DNA from: Asterella californica
Lineage: Eukaryota; Streptophyta; Marchantiopsida; Marchantiales; Aytoniaceae
DNA: 64,000 bases
Assembly: GCA_036924285.1 (NCBI GenBank)
Contig: JAYKYS010000002.1
Span: 45,895,501-45,959,500 of the forward strand
Direction of reading: 5' to 3'
The position numbers and the translations under genes were made by a program. Under the pieces are notes generated by a model, which was given only the letters and a program-made list of their open reading frames with translations, searched no databases and had not been told where the DNA came from. Shown here piece by piece: positions 44,600-57,535 of this stretch; position 1 is the first letter of the stretch; each line of letters begins with the position of its first letter.

Positions 44600-46900
44600 G
44601 TAACCACAACCAGTGGACGGCAACACCATGATCCATCTTCCTCACTCAATCTAACCAATTCTCCAAATCAATCACCCCAATTGCTCTCAGTGGAAGCACT
44701 AGATGTTGAGATGAGAGTCTTTCTTGGGGAGGACGGACCTCTTGACTGTTTATTGTTTGTTAGATCGATCAAAGAGAAAAACATACAGTTGCCAACGATC
44801 AGAACTTTAATTGTAATTTTATTTTTCACTTTTATATCAGTCTAGCGGGCTTTACCCGCTTCTCGCTTGGCAAAAAAAGAGTTAGAGATCTCCGAAGAGG
44901 TATACATGCAGTTACCTTCCAAAAGTTGTTTTCACTAAAACAATAGAATAGTGGTTCTACACTAGCTAGTCTCTACTCAAGACCGAGAGAATGTAAGATC
45001 AGTTCACAGAGAGAAAGATAAACCATCGATAAGCTTGATGTATGTGCATAGTCTGCTATACGTAACCTCTTTGCATGTGCACATGTTTATAGTTTTAGTA
45101 CGGAAAAAAAGAACAAAACAAAGCAGTAGTCAATCCGACTTCAAAGTTCAGAATCAAGATGCAAAACATAAGTCGTTAAAGTTCATGGACAAAATTGTGA
45201 CATGAAAGAGAAGAAAATGATTAGAAGGATGATAAGGTGAAAAGCAAGAGGTGAGTATTACATAACTCAGAATGAGAAAGACACTTTGTTGCTTATAGCA
45301 CAGAGCTTTTAAGATGAAAAAAGAACAGAAAGGGAATTAACAAGATCCCCAAATGAAGAATCCAAGGTAACACTCTCCTTACATACGAATACTCCTGTGC
45401 ATTTATTGAACTTAAATCCTCACTGGGGGTATAAAAGGGTCACAGCTGGAATATTCCTCTTAGATTCTTTTTTCAAATTCAAAATCCCTCTCTGAAATCT
45501 GGAACACAGAAAAGCTTAGAACTTAACAAACTGAGTTCTGATAATGCTTAGATGAAAATCAAAATTATTTTTTGCAAAAATGTAGCGCTTTCAGTCGCTT
45601 TCCAACGCTACCTACCACGTCAACAACAGAAGTCAGACTTAAACATTATGAAAAGGCGCAGTTTGCTCTGGATAACCCAGAGGTCCGTCTTTCACATCCG
45701 TGCACGTCTAAAAATGAGGAGTCTGGGTAAGCCAGACCCTAAATATCGAGAGCAGGGGTTTAAGGATCATCTTAAGACTACCAAGAATTATTGAGTACGT
45801 AGTGAACATACTAACTGAGGTGCTAGACTTAAGCTCGCATGCAAATTTAACAAGAAAGTACCTCAAAGTACTAGGAGATCAGAACTTCCCAAGAACAAAC
45901 AATGAAAATTCAAAGCTTGACTACTAAAAACTAAGCCAATGAGATAACAAATGCAAATACAAACGAACACTTGTTAGCTAGAGATAGGATTGAAGACGAA
46001 TCTTTCTTCAGCTGAAACAACCTTACTCGGTCCTTGAGCCATGTTGACATATATCCCGCCCCATAAACCACTAGTAGAGATATAAAAGGCTTCACTTCTC
46101 ACGCGACGGACCTTTTTCACTATAGCTGTTTTTCTTCTCTCAGTCAGAGTGCGGGAGGCCAAGGTCTCTGTGGAGCTCCTTGTCTCAAAAGAGCTGTTGG
46201 TTCATGATAACGCGAGAGTAAGTGATTATAACAAAATATGCTGGGTAGTAGAACATTTCAAATTTCAAAATTCAAAATTCAAAATATTCTATTTCTGTGG
46301 TTCTCAGTGACCCGGGATTCACTTGATAATTTTGAAGCCGTCCGTAGTCCTCTTGAGCTCATCATGGACTTATTTTGAAGTTTTTTCTTTTCTGCTCATT
46401 TTGCTACCAAGATCACAGTGTTTGAAGCTATACTGCGATGGTGACTGCGTTGCGCAAATCTCTCAAGGGCCCCCGCCCTTGCCGAACTTACTTAGCAAAG
46501 ATTAAAAATGATTAGCGTTGGTGATCCCACCGCTAATATAGTGGTACTTGTGGTTTTATGAGCCAAATGTGTAATGATCCATGTCTACCTGAGTTTGTTC
46601 ACTCGTCATAGAACGTTGGTAACCGGTTCACGGTCGCATCACCACAAACTTCTTCATGGATGCACTGATTTCTCCATGGATGCACTGATTTCTCCAGGAG
46701 TCAGTGCATCCATGAAACTTCACTCCTCAAACATGTGCACTTGTACCAACCTTCTGCAACCTATGAGGTCTTATCTTTTCTCGCCGTGATAGTTCATTTG
46801 TTGTAATCATTCATACTTCGCCTTGCCACTGATCATTCAAGACATTCATCCTACACATCGTTGCCTGTAACAAGTTTCCAAGGTTGTTCATAACTTGACA
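44600..46900. other. Gene-poor stretch
   Basis: No gene can be supported. A TATA-like GGGGTATAAAAGGGTC lies at about 45426-45441 with no ORF of note after it. Near 46655-46715, two copies of CATGGATGCACTGATTTCTC are followed by their partial inverted complement, which can form a small hairpin. Confidence 0.4.
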
Positions 46901-48440
46901 TCTATTGATCACCTCCTTGACAGTAGAAGATTTGCACGTCCGCTAATAGACTGAACACATCGAGGTTTCCCAACTCGAGGTATAAAAGATTCGGAAAGAA
47001 TATTTCCCTCCGGATCTTTTCAGGGTCTCGCGTGTCAGTGTCATCCGCGGCAAGACGAGCAGCCTTCAAGCTCTCCTGCCTGTTGAGACTCTCTTGTGCC
47101 CTAGATTTCACTGCGGTTGTGACTTGGAAATGTGGCATACGGTGCATGTTTTGAGTTTGTCAGTATGGTGGCCAGATTTCTTGTTCTCGTGACCTCAGAG
47201 GATACATTGCCTTGCCGTTTTTTCTCGCTTGATCCTCGTTTATCTTACGTATGGTTTCCTTCGTCTTCGGGCTTTCTCGGTTGCTCTTGTTTTCTGAATT
47301 TGGCTCACGCACAATATACTTTGGCTCTATTTGGACCAAATTTTGTCATGCAGCTTGAATCTTTGCAGCGGCTCTCATTAAATGCAAGGTGACTGTCATA
47401 TCAACTGTGCTTTTTTCTTTATCATCTAGAGGCATCTGTCCTTACGTACACTTGATTTTTGGATCACGTTTCGACGGCTTCACTGTTGTGACGGCTCATT
47501 CTTTAGCAGCTTCTGAGATCGTGCTATCATTGATTCTCCGAGTCAGCTTTGGTTTTATGATCCAGTTCAACATTTTGTGATGGCTCTGGACATGCTTGCT
47601 TGCTTCTGATATCGTGTGATCAGTAGTGCTCATGATGCATTGCGCGGCAAGAGTTACTACTGCGGCAAGAGCTTTGCGAGATGTCTATGTCTGTATGCAT
47701 TGCGCGGCAAGAGCAAGAGTAATGATCAAGGGAGAGACAAGAGTTACTGTTTTAACGATCAAGTGAGAGGCAAGAGTTACTGCTCTAACGATCAAGGAAG
47801 AACCTCTTTTGGTGCTTGCTTTGTTCTTCCATCACCAGTTGAGTTACATAAGAACGGGCTTTCTTTGAGTGGCGGTAACTTCACGAATTGGAAACCACTA
47901 TCTTGTCACATTTTCTGCTGCGGTCCATGTGCAACTCTCTGCGAATATCTACCTTTCACTTCTTGGGGTGACATCTTGTTTCTCTTGCTTGTTGCTTAAT
48001 GTCACCATGTCGAAGCGCGTAAAACACAAGCATAATATTCTCGTTAGATGGGAAGTGGGTCATGACAGTTCCATCAGTGAAGACTCGTTGAAGATTGTGG
48101 CTGGACATTGGATTGTGGAAGGGGGCATGTTGGTTGATCCGCTGGAGGTCACTCCATAAGACTTGAGGTTCGAATTTCTGATTTTTTATGCAGCTTGCTT
48201 GCAAACGTCAAAACATACTGATATGTCTGTGTGTTGGGATGATGAAAATCGACTTCTTGGCTGCGCTACAGCCTCATACACAAAGGATGAATTTCAGGTT
48301 TATCGAGCATTGACTTTCGCCTTAGGCTATCGTGATCGTACTAAGCTCCCTGATCTTTTGGAGCAAGCCGTCAAGCAAAAATGGTCTGTTCGTTGGGGAG
48401 TGTTTCGTTGGATATCAAGACCAACTTGTTGTTAATTTTT
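46901..48440 (+). other. Coding-like fragments of unknown family
   Basis: Plus-strand frames at 47616-47999 and 48001-48435 look partly protein-like (for example DEFQVYRALTFALGYRDRTK, after a TTTTTTATGCAG acceptor-like site near 48191). A minus frame at 47147-46902 does too. They do not join into one gene and I recognise no domain. They may be transposon relics. Confidence 0.25.
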
Positions 48441-48508
48441 TTTCATATGTATATTATCTCTCAAGTTCTTAGCTGCACCTCAATTAGCAGGTCACAAGAG
48501 CTGCATAT

Positions 48509-48564
48509 GCAGCTCCTATGATACGTCAATCCAAGTGCAGCTCCTATGATACGTCAATCCAAGT
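48509..48564. repeat. 28-bp perfect tandem duplication
   Basis: Two identical copies of a unit beginning GCAGCTCCTATGATACGTCA lie head to tail (48509-48536 and 48537-48564). Confidence 0.9.
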
Positions 48565-48571
48565 GGAGGTC

Positions 48572-51500
48572 TCATGGATTCAATTTCCCAATGACGTAAC
48601 AAAAGTTTCTCTTTTCTTTCATAAGAGTATCTAATGCACCTAAATCGTGGTCGTAAACACATGTATCTCCCCCGAATGGACCACTTCTTTTATTTGAAGA
48701 TATGATATGAGGAAAGTACTGAAGCTTATAAGGGACAAAAATCCTAGCAAACAGTACACAAAGTTGACTAAAGAAATCTCGTCGACAGAGGTCACAATAC
48801 CTGGAAAAGGTACGGGCTCGAGCATGAACAACGAGAGACCTCAGAACATTGCTAAGAAATAGAATTCTCGAAAGCTGAGAAGATTTGTAAGGTAGAAAAG
48901 AGAAAAGAGGAAAAACGTTCACCAGCCAAAAAGGTTGACCTAAAAGAGAACTCTCGATAGGTGAGAAATATTCCCTAAGGCTAAGTGACGAAGTAATGTA
49001 ACTAGTCTCTAGAAAGGTAAAGTTTCATGCAAGAGAAAAACTACACCCAATGATTCAACTTCATCAAATAAAATCCGCAGAACTGTTGAATAATAGATTG
49101 TAATAGTCATAAATATAGCTCCAACTAAGAACTCAGGTGTTTGGAGAATATTGTGAAGTCTACAAAGCAGCTTCTTGAGCGCAAGAGGAAAACAATAGAA
49201 CAATCTATTATATCGATGTACCAAACATCTTTGTGCATAAAAAAACATATTATGATATGAGAAGAAAATATCAACCTATGATGATTTTTAAAAAATCAGT
49301 GAAATATTGCTTACGGTTGAATAAGAAATACTTGTGGAATCTCAGTGACCAAATATCCTCTTTTTGAGCTCGTCTTTTCATATTGTTGTGTGCCGCACAA
49401 GCACTCTATTAGTGGCTGGGCATCTACGAATAGACGAATCATTCTGTCAACGTGGATACATGGCAACCACCTCACAACATATATTCTCATTCTAGTCCAT
49501 GGTAACGCATGCAAATCGTGGTTCATACGATCGTTCTCAATGGATCCTCTTTGTTGGAAACTTGTTGATGTCGAAGTGAAATTCACTCATGAAATTCTAC
49601 CATGCGCCCATGTAGAATCTCATCTTTGCTGGCATAATATGTTTAGTCAAGAAAGCCGACACATCAAGATGGGTAGGTCCTCCATGACGAAATTGTACGT
49701 CCTCTCCGAATGCGACGAACATTCACGATCACCAAGAAGCAACCGACAATTTGAATGATCTCCGACCCAATAGAATGTCACGGTCACATTATCAAATATC
49801 ATAAACTCATGTCGACTATCAACCCTGAACATACAAGGGGAAGTTTAGAATTAATATAAGTTATAAAACAATATGTATATTCAACAAATTTTAGATATCT
49901 CTCAAATTACCGTTATCTCTCAATTGCACACCTAACACAAGTGTAAATCCAGGACTTCAGCTTGTAGGTAATATCATGTGCAGCAAGCTTAGGGTACTTC
50001 AAACCGCGAGTGCATTTTGACTCCCAATAGTCCTCAGATGGAAGCACAAGATGCTCTGCTATCTGACTGACTAAAAAAAGTCTTAGAACCAGCAAGAGAG
50101 AGGTCATTTAATTGACAAAAGGCATTCAAGTAAGCCACTGAAAACACTGCTAGTGTCTGGCATCGTGCATCTTCTATTGTTCAGTCTCCTACTGACATCT
50201 TTGCATCGTGCAACTCTTCTTGAACTTGGTCACAATATCTTTAAATTTATGCCATAGATCCTTCTGGTTTCGAATCCCATGTCTGCATGTAGTGATTCAA
50301 TATGTTAGACTCAAAAGATAAGGGCATCCTCAAACGTATTATAACTTTGGTGCACTCGCCTTGTTTGGAAAACTAATTGATCAGTTGATTGATCACAGTT
50401 TGAGACTCCTGGTAAACATTCGCAGGTTTATCATCAGACAACAAGATCTTGTAACTGCAAGCTGGAGCTACAATTACAGTCTCCGAATACTCAACACTTG
50501 ATCAAAATGTTCCATAGACATTTAACCATCTTTGGACCAGAATCCTGTTGTATAGTACTCGTGGTTCATTGCTACTCTACGTCCACCTGCATTCTTATAG
50601 TTCATCTTCATCCAAACATCGAGAGAAACTCTGCATCCACAATCACGTAGAGCTTGTCCAAGATGACCATAATCTAATACTCCGACGTTGCGTGTTGAGC
50701 GAAGTGCATCAACATCTCAATCATATCCGCTTTACAAAAAGTCTTCAAATCGTGTAAACAAACCATTGTTCACAATCTGTGAACAATTCTTAAGTTGAAA
50801 TCCATACAGAATATCTACGATCGTCAACGTGAACCTCCACTTCTCAATAGAAGTGGACATCTTCCTCACGTTCGCAAGATATTCTTTCCAGTTATACGTT
50901 TCTTTTGCACCTTCTTGCACCAACTATAGAAGGTATTCAGACGTACAAGAATCGCTTCACCTTTTTCTTTCACCTCCTTGTACTCCCGAGCACACATAAT
51001 ATAATCCAGAAAGTTTGGCGGTAGAATCTCCAACAATTTGAAGGAATTTTTTTCTGCCTTTCTTCAACCTGTTCTTCAAGATCAAATAGTCATTTCGACA
51101 AAATATTGTGATGAGAACGGTCTTTCTACAAAATGAAAAGAAAGTGTATTAGTCAACAAGATAACCAAGAGGAAAATGTCAGAGCAAGGCATGAACTTCA
51201 TGGGTTGTCATGCTGATTGTGAGTAAGACGGAAACTGAAATAAATAATAGAAAAGAATTTTCTTACAAGTACTTCTCAAAGGTCATAAAGAAAAAATGGA
51301 GTCGTTCTTCTTGAGTGTAAGGACAATTTCACTTGGGCTTCGGTCTAGTCTTTAATTCCAACCATCTGCACCACGACCATTTGGATGCAGTTCATGACAT
51401 GACACTTCTCGCACTCCTTCTACATCTCATCCATTGGAAGTTGTCCTTGATCGAAACGAAGAAGGATAGAGAGTTTACAATCGTCAACCACACTCTACAT

Positions 51501-51904
51501 TGCTCGCCACCAGACGTCTTTCATCTCACCATCATCACACTTTTTCATCTTTCCATCTCTGATGAGAGGCCTTTGTCCTGTTATCTCGTGAAAGCCATTT
51601 GAAAAGTACCCTCCAAAGTCAACATGTTCTTTTGGAGTTCATCTTCAGTTTGGACGTTAACGGTCTACAACGTCAAGCGTTTTCTCAAGGCATTTGTACT
51701 CTCACCAGTCTTCTTACTGTTCGTGAATTGCTCATGAAAATATTCCACTTTCTGGTGGAAAGTGTACTTATGCCGCACGTCCATATATATGTTATCATCA
51801 TGCGCAAACAACGCTGCTTCACTCTTTGTAAGCCCGATGTAAACAATGCAGTTACACCAACGTAGATGTTGAAAAACAACCTGGATATTGTGCAAGAAGC
51901 TCAA
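48572..51904 (-). pseudogene. Decayed multi-exon gene of unknown family
   Basis: Several minus-strand segments are clearly protein-like but broken: 51904-51600, then pieces near 51580-51330, 50923-50600, 50107-49933, 49824-49311, 49248-49009 and 48922-48572. The best-preserved junction is a 108-bp GT-AG intron (49932-49825) joining VRC-side coding to a VDSRHEFMIFDNVTVTFYW exon in phase. In that exon three TGA codons occur in one frame within about 30 codons, followed by about 90 further coding-like codons, as expected if CGA arginine codons decayed by methyl-C deamination. I could not assign a family. The fragments may even come from more than one gene. Confidence 0.4.
49825..49932 (-). other. 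108-bp intron in the decayed gene
   Basis: The donor is GTTAG|GTGTGC (exon edge 49933) and the acceptor TATGTTCAG|GGTTG (exon edge 49824). Splicing keeps one reading frame across the join. Confidence 0.6.
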
Positions 51905-51999
51905 ATTCTTGCAAGCACGCTATGATTACTGCTAGCACAACAAGACGGTAGGTGCGTAAAAAAGACGTGTACTTTTGACTTTCAGCGGACTAACCATCT

Positions 52000-52739
52000 C
52001 GCTGATCAAAAAGTCTTCTAGAGATAGCTTGTATTTTAAGCGAACTTTAGAGAGGTTCCATGTAGTTATTTTGCCTTCTTTCGAGTCGCATAACTTCTTC
52101 ACTAGATGTCCAAACGAAGTAAACAAGATGCCCATGGAAAGCTGTCAACGATCTCTACCCATCTGTGTTATGAAAGTGAAGATCCGAAGTTGTGCCAAAA
52201 GTCCGTAAGCTGGAGCCTAGCTTGTTTTCTCCATCTTTCGAGTCTTGTAACTTCTCCACTAGGCGTCCAAATGAAGTAGACAAAGTGCCTATGGAAAGCT
52301 GACAAGGAGCTTTATCCACTGATGCGATAAAAGCGAAGATCCGAAGTTGCGCCAAAAACTCATAAGCTGGGGCTTAGCTTGTTTTACCCATCTTTCGAAT
52401 CTTGTAACTTCTCCACTAGACGTCCAAACGAAGTAGACGAAGTGCCCATAGAAAGCTGACAAAGAGCTCTATCCATTGATGCGATAAAAGCAAAGATCCG
52501 AAGTTGTGCCAAAAGCTCGTAAGTTGGGGACTAGCTTGTTTTACCTATCTTTCGAGTCTTGTAACTTCTCCACTAAGCGTCCAAGCGAAGTAGACGAAGT
52601 GCCTATGGAGTGCTGACAAAGAGGTCTATCCACTGATACGATGAAAATGAAGATTTGAAATGATGCCAAAAGTCCATAAGCTAAGGCCTAGCTTGTCTTT
52701 CCCATGAGTGTCATGTAAGAGCCAATCCATGACACGACA
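52000..52739 (-). repeat. Truncated family-B LTR with 157-bp array E
   Basis: Read on the minus strand it starts TGTCGTGTCATGGATTGGCTC at 52739, like the LTR at 39427. It carries about four 157-bp units (GATCCGAAG positions 52181, 52338, 52495, 52652; all periods 157). The rest of the LTR is missing. It abuts the end of the element ORF at 52740 with no polypurine tract between them. Confidence 0.8.
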
Positions 52740-54596
52740 ACGTTTTGGAATGCTTTTTGGACTACAAACTATTTTCACACCGTAGAGTGTCTTCACTCCT
52801 TCTATATGCCGATTCAAGTAACGGAACATTTTTCGTAGAGTGTCTTCACTCCTTCTATCTGCCGATCCAAGTAACGGAACATGCTCTCCTTGCACTCCAC
52901 TAACCTTGCTCTGGACTCGTCGTTCCACTCCCTAGCTAAGGTACGAAGCTTCCTACCCGCGGTGAAGGTTGAACTTCTTGCGAAGTGCTTCCACCGTCTG
53001 AGCTAGCAACCCTTGCGCACGAGCTTCTACTGCTTCTCGCTGCGTCTTCTCTGCTGCAGCCTGCGCTTCTGCGGCTTCCCGCAGTGTCTTCCATGTTGTC
53101 TTCTCCTCTGTGAGGGTGGTGATCTTACCTCTGACCCGCAGAACCTCCTGGTCACGCTACTGTAAACGCGCCTGCAACTCCTGGTTGCTCTTCCTCAGCT
53201 GCGTTAATTCCTTGGCAGAAGCGGCTGCTTCCGCCTTGTACTTCGCTGCGAGCTTCTCCGTGGTGCGGAGGTTGACTTCCAGCGCTTCTATCTTCTTTTG
53301 GCCTTCTTCCTGCCGCATCAGGGTGCACAGATCGAATCCAAGCTGTAGTGGCTTCTCTTGAGCCATCGCTCTCTTCTCCACCAACTCCATAGCTGGCTGG
53401 ATCTCCGAGTGGAAGAAGGCACTGAACTCCTCCAGTCTTCTTCTCGCGGAAGACTGACTCATCCCCACGATCTGGACAGAGGTGTCTTTCTTGTCTTCCA
53501 GAGGCAAGGATGTCTCTTCTGCTGCTGTGACCTTCTGCTTCTGCGCGCGAGAAGAAGCTACTCTTCTCATCTTCCGGGGTGGAAGATCCCTCCCCATGGC
53601 AGAAGCGGTCCTCTTTACTACGCTTCCTCGCATCGCAATAGGAGTATCCATCCAACCTTCATCTTCGGGAGTCTTCGGAAGACTTCCTGGTGTTGCAGAA
53701 GCGATCTTCTACGCAACTCGGGTACTCAAGGGCTCCTCCTAAGAGTCAGACTCCGATCCAGAGTGAATGATCGGGAAGGAGGTGGTCTTCTTAAGCACAC
53801 TCCTAGGACCCGTCTTCCTTGGTGGTGTCGCGTCTTCCGATCCACTGGAGTCATCTTCTCTCACCAGAAGCGTCTTCTGATGAGTACCTGGCCTCATCTG
53901 CGGCATTTACGTTGCTGCTACTCGATCGTCTTCTCCCGAGGTCTCCTCCTTCGTCTCGTGCTACCTTGTTGGCCCATACCTCGCCAACTAATCTTCTGTG
54001 AGGTCCTCCTTGGCCACGTACAGATAACAGAAGAACGGAGTAAGATGTCCTCCTGCCGAGGTGCCTAAGTACACCAGCTCTGCCTGCACATATGCGTGGA
54101 AGAACACGCCCCAGTTGATGGGCAGCCCTTCCCAAATGACTTCCAAGAATTCCACGTCCTGGTCTCCAAGGTACCTCGTCTTCTGCGCCTTCCTCTTGGG
54201 AAAGAGATGGAGGAATAGCTTCGTCATAAGACGCTTCTGTGGCTCCCGGTAAGCTTCAACCTTCCATCCGTTTCTTCCCTGTCTGTCCTCTAGGAAGAGA
54301 CAAGATGTGCTCCCATGCACATGCCACTTTCCTGAGATCATGGGTAGGATATTCTTCTCTAATTCGTACCCCTTGTTCTCTGCTTCTATGTGGAAAGCCC
54401 TACGCCACCAATCTGCTATCCAGCAAGATGGTCTTCTCCGAGCTACTCCTGTCTTCACAGGTACACGGTTGCGGGGAGGTAATGCTGCCCAAACCTCCTC
54501 CAAAAGATCCTAGTCGGCGAGGTTCCAATCCCACAGGAAGAAGTCGAGACCCAACTCCTTGATGAACGGTTTGATCTCTGCCAACTCTGCTGTCAT
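52740..54596 (-). pseudogene. Retroelement ORF: plant-mobile-domain-like region plus coiled coil
   Basis: The ATG at 54596 opens a frame with MTAELAEIKPFIKELGLDFF, broken by a TAG soon after. The 54503-53988 part (ADWWRRAFHIEAENKGYELE, INWGVFFHAYVQAELVYLG, HLTPFFCYLY) resembles transposon-carried plant mobile domain proteins. A frameshift near 53990 leads to an acidic and Ser-rich linker. Then 53655-53151 encodes basic PPRKMRRVASSRAQKQK-type sequence and a long charged coiled coil containing MAQEKPLQLGFDLCTLMRQE, which is the tail fused to gypsy protease at 32.5 kb. The final part near 52980-52780 has an internal 53-bp duplication. The family name is from memory. Confidence 0.6.
52781..52881 (-). 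repeat. 53-bp tandem duplication in the element ORF
   Basis: Copies start CGTAGAGTGTCTTCACTCCT at 52781 and 52834. The period of 53 shifts the reading frame, so it damages the ORF. Confidence 0.85.
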
Positions 54597-54638
54597 GTAA
54601 CACCAGCCCTCGAGGATGCATCAACATACTTGAAGCTC

Positions 54639-56622
54639 TGTTACACTAAGCCACACGCACTTACTGTGAGCCGAAGGCTCAGTCCTTCTCAAGTTCTCAC
54701 AGTCTAGCTTCCACTTTCAGAAGACGAATCTAGTCTTTCAGAAGACAGCTACTTCGTCTTCCGAGATTCTAACAGTGCTACTTAAGTTCCTCTCGTCTTC
54801 CGAGCTATATCTAACCAATCCTAACTAAGCAAGGCATCGCATGGATTCTTAAGAAGATAACCCACCTTGCATTTCATCCTACTTCCTAACAGAAATACAA
54901 GATATGCAAGAAGCAGAGTGTATGAGAAGTTTAGAAGATGATCGCGGGCTCCTGCGGTGACAATGGCCTCTGGAAAGACTCCCGAGACAGCTTCCGATTC
55001 AAGTCTATTCTTCCGTTCTCAGAAGTCTTCCCGAAGCCAGGCTTCCCTTCACTGATATGACCTGTCTTCTGCTTCCGCCACGCAATCTAACCTCACAACA
55101 GACACAAGACATTCATACTCTGTTCTTCTGACTTCTCACCTCTCATACACACTCACAAGAAGCTTGCTGCATGACGAGAAGACATGACCCTCGACCATTC
55201 TCTCCAGATTCTACCAGCAAGACTTCTCACAACTCTCTTCTAAGTTCAAGAAGAAGAAGGAATAGGCTGCTATGGGTCTGACAGAAGAGACCCGTAAAGA
55301 ACCCTCACGTCTTCTCGCACATTTTGCCAGTCTTTCCAGACTTCTAGTCTCTATCACGGAAGTCGAGATATGGATGTGGATTTGAGAAGCTTGGAAGATC
55401 GGGAGGCACAGGCCTAGTTCCCAATTTCCAGCTTCTCGAAATAACAAACAACTCACCAAGTCACTCGGGATTCGTACCAAACTTCTCTTAACACAAAAGC
55501 AAATCCAATCCACTCTCAATACGAATTGCACATAGTCGTCTTCCGAAGACTTTAGACATCCAGAAGCGTCTTCCGAAGATGTTCAGATTTCAGAATCGTC
55601 TTCCGAAGATGTTCAGATCTTCCGAAGCGTCTTCTGTCCAGGGATTCGGGAGTAGAGGGACGGTAGGGTAGAGAAATTGATAGCTACGGGATCGAATTTG
55701 AGAACGACGGACAGGGAAGCTCGATTATATTTTGGGAAGAAGCGAGAAGATGACTGTCGAAAATTGGACAGCGCTTCCGCGCCCAATTTCATAGAAGAAA
55801 AATGCGGGATGAGAAAAATGATCGATGGATTTCTTTCAAACAATCGGGGAAGCGCAGGGGATACTAAACAAGAGGCGAGAAGCGATGGGAAGGGAAAAGA
55901 ACATGGGAAGAACCTCAAACAGTCTTTTGTCTGCTTCCCGTAGTGCCTTCAGTGTTCTACGCGCTTCCGGCTCCACCTATACTCCAATGCGACTTCACTG
56001 AGCTACTTCTACCGTCAATGTCCTGCTGCTTTTCAATCGATCAGGGCTCCACCTCAGATTCTTCTTCAATCGTCCTTCAATGTCTGCTTCCAGGAATCTA
56101 CAAGAGACTCCTTCAGCCCGATGGTGCTTCCTACTCCCAGAAATTCGTCTTCGTTTTCTCTCTAGCTGCAATTCGATCCTTGCTATCCTTGATTTCACTC
56201 TGCTGGTCCTCCTCACTCAATTTCGGCACCTCTTGATTCAATGCGGCATCTCCTAACTCGTTCTTCTATGCTAATACCTTCGATGCGGGAAGCAGGTGAG
56301 GACTCTGCGCTAATGCGCTTCTCTCGTATCTTCTCGCGCAGTTAGGATTCTTCGACCTACCTGACCTACCTACTACCTTGGGCTACTTGGTAGGTACACC
56401 TACCCTCCTACTAGGTGGTGCACGGTTAGGTCTACGTAGTCGCAGTCGCAGTCACTGTCACTGTCTTCTGGAAGACACGAGTCTTCCGTCTTCCGAAGAC
56501 CTAGTCGAGAAGACGTCTTCTCGGAAGATGTCCTTCTTCCGTCTTCGGAAGAAGTCGACTTCTCTTACAAAAAGTTCTTAAGGTCATCTTCCTTCTAAGC
56601 AAGATGTATTCTTAAGCAACAA
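54639..56622 (-). repeat. LTR-like block D1, rich in CTTCCGAAGAC motifs
   Basis: It starts TGTTACACTAAG and ends CTTAAGCAACA, giving TG...CA ends (1,984 bp). It lies upstream of the element ORF on the minus strand, as a 5' LTR would. From about 54840 to the end it matches 60900-59270 inverted, including AGCTTGCTGCRTRACG, GAGACCCGTAAAGAACCCTC-like and AGAAGTCGACTT segments. Dozens of GAAGAC/GTCTTC palindromic motifs recur. No second complete copy in the same orientation lies in the window. Confidence 0.65.
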
Positions 56623-56701
56623 GGTTATGTCAATCACGCGGACATGTGATTAACTTCAAAAATTTCAAAAATTCGTACATCCTGTAAATTGTGGGAACCA
56701 C

Positions 56702-56919
56702 ACGTAGACGAGGTAAACTTGTTAGAAACACAAGTTTTCATATACAACGTCAAGCTTAACAGAGACAAGACTATTCTAGCAAAAGCTCTTAAAGGAAGCA
56801 GTTTTTGAGTGGGATAATATGAACCACATTGAGACGAAAAGTGAAACAAATGAGTCAGAGTTTAGACATGTCGTGCGAGCACGAATAATGTTGTTGTATA
56901 GATTTTTCTTAAATCTTAC
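56702..56919 (+). repeat. Dispersed repeat shared with 62505-62720
   Basis: About 215 bp from GTAGACGAGGTAAACTTGTT to GATTTTTCTTAAATCTTA match 62505-62720 in direct orientation at roughly 93-95 percent by eye. At 62.5 kb the repeat directly follows the stop of a pseudogene, so this copy may be a 3'-UTR-like fragment. Confidence 0.85.
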
Positions 56920-57535
56920 TGGGCACTCCCTGCGAGTCGAATTAAAAGTACTCAGAATAACACGTTCTCATAGTGAGATGAGAGTCGCATCATAACACAT
57001 TCTCTTTATAACATTCTCAGACGAGTCCTTATAACACATTCTCAGAAGAGAGTCTCATCATAACACATTCTCCTTATAACAATGACAACACATTCTCAGA
57101 GAGTCGCATCATACCACATTCTCCTCTGGTCCTCAGTTCCTTGAATCACTTCTTTTATCATTCCAAGTTACAAAGCCACCAAGGGGGCACGAAGAAAATA
57201 GAGGCCTGTAAAGTTGAAAAGACCCCGAGGGAACAAGAAAATAGCAGCCTGTACTACATAAGGGGCAGGAAAGTTAAAAAGACAAGGAGGGAACGAAGAA
57301 AATAGCATACTATACTACATAAGGAGCAGGTCCTGTCCGTACTACGTAAACTTACAAGTATTCTCAAGGAGTATTTTTAAGTTTTCTGATAAACTCTATT
57401 TGTTGCCCGATCGATAAATCTCCAAGTTATCTCCGTATCTTCACGGGTCACCTCAGCCCAATACTTCTTCAACGCAGGAAAGGGATCTTGTGCGAAAGTT
57501 TGTGAGTACTTGGCTTGAACATACATGGGAGTTTT
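56920..57535. repeat. Degenerate short repeats
   Basis: Near 56960-57125 the motif CATCATAACACATTCTC recurs at irregular spacing. Near 57180-57330 a unit of about 55 bp with GAAGAAAATAG and CTACATAAGG recurs two to three times. There is no gene. Confidence 0.6.

Larger units (their letters stand above)
37919..44600 (-). mobile_element. Old, interrupted Ty3/gypsy element
   Basis: The minus-strand order is gag (near 44500-44153), RT (42290-41569), RNase H (39420-38881), integrase tail (about 38260-37950) and polypurine tract (37930-37919). All parts match the young element but are heavily mutated. A family-B LTR of about 2.1 kb is inserted between RT and RNase H. The region 42391-44152, where gag-pro should be, is not recognisable. 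Confidence 0.8.

Noticed and set aside
45426..45441. Promoter for a downstream gene (TATA-like GGTATAAAAGG)
   Set aside because: No supported ORF or exon follows; kept only as a remark in the stretch description.
53358..54068. 236-codon plus-strand ORF
   Set aside because: It lies antisense to the element ORF, which has recognisable domain-like sequence. It is a shadow of that gene.
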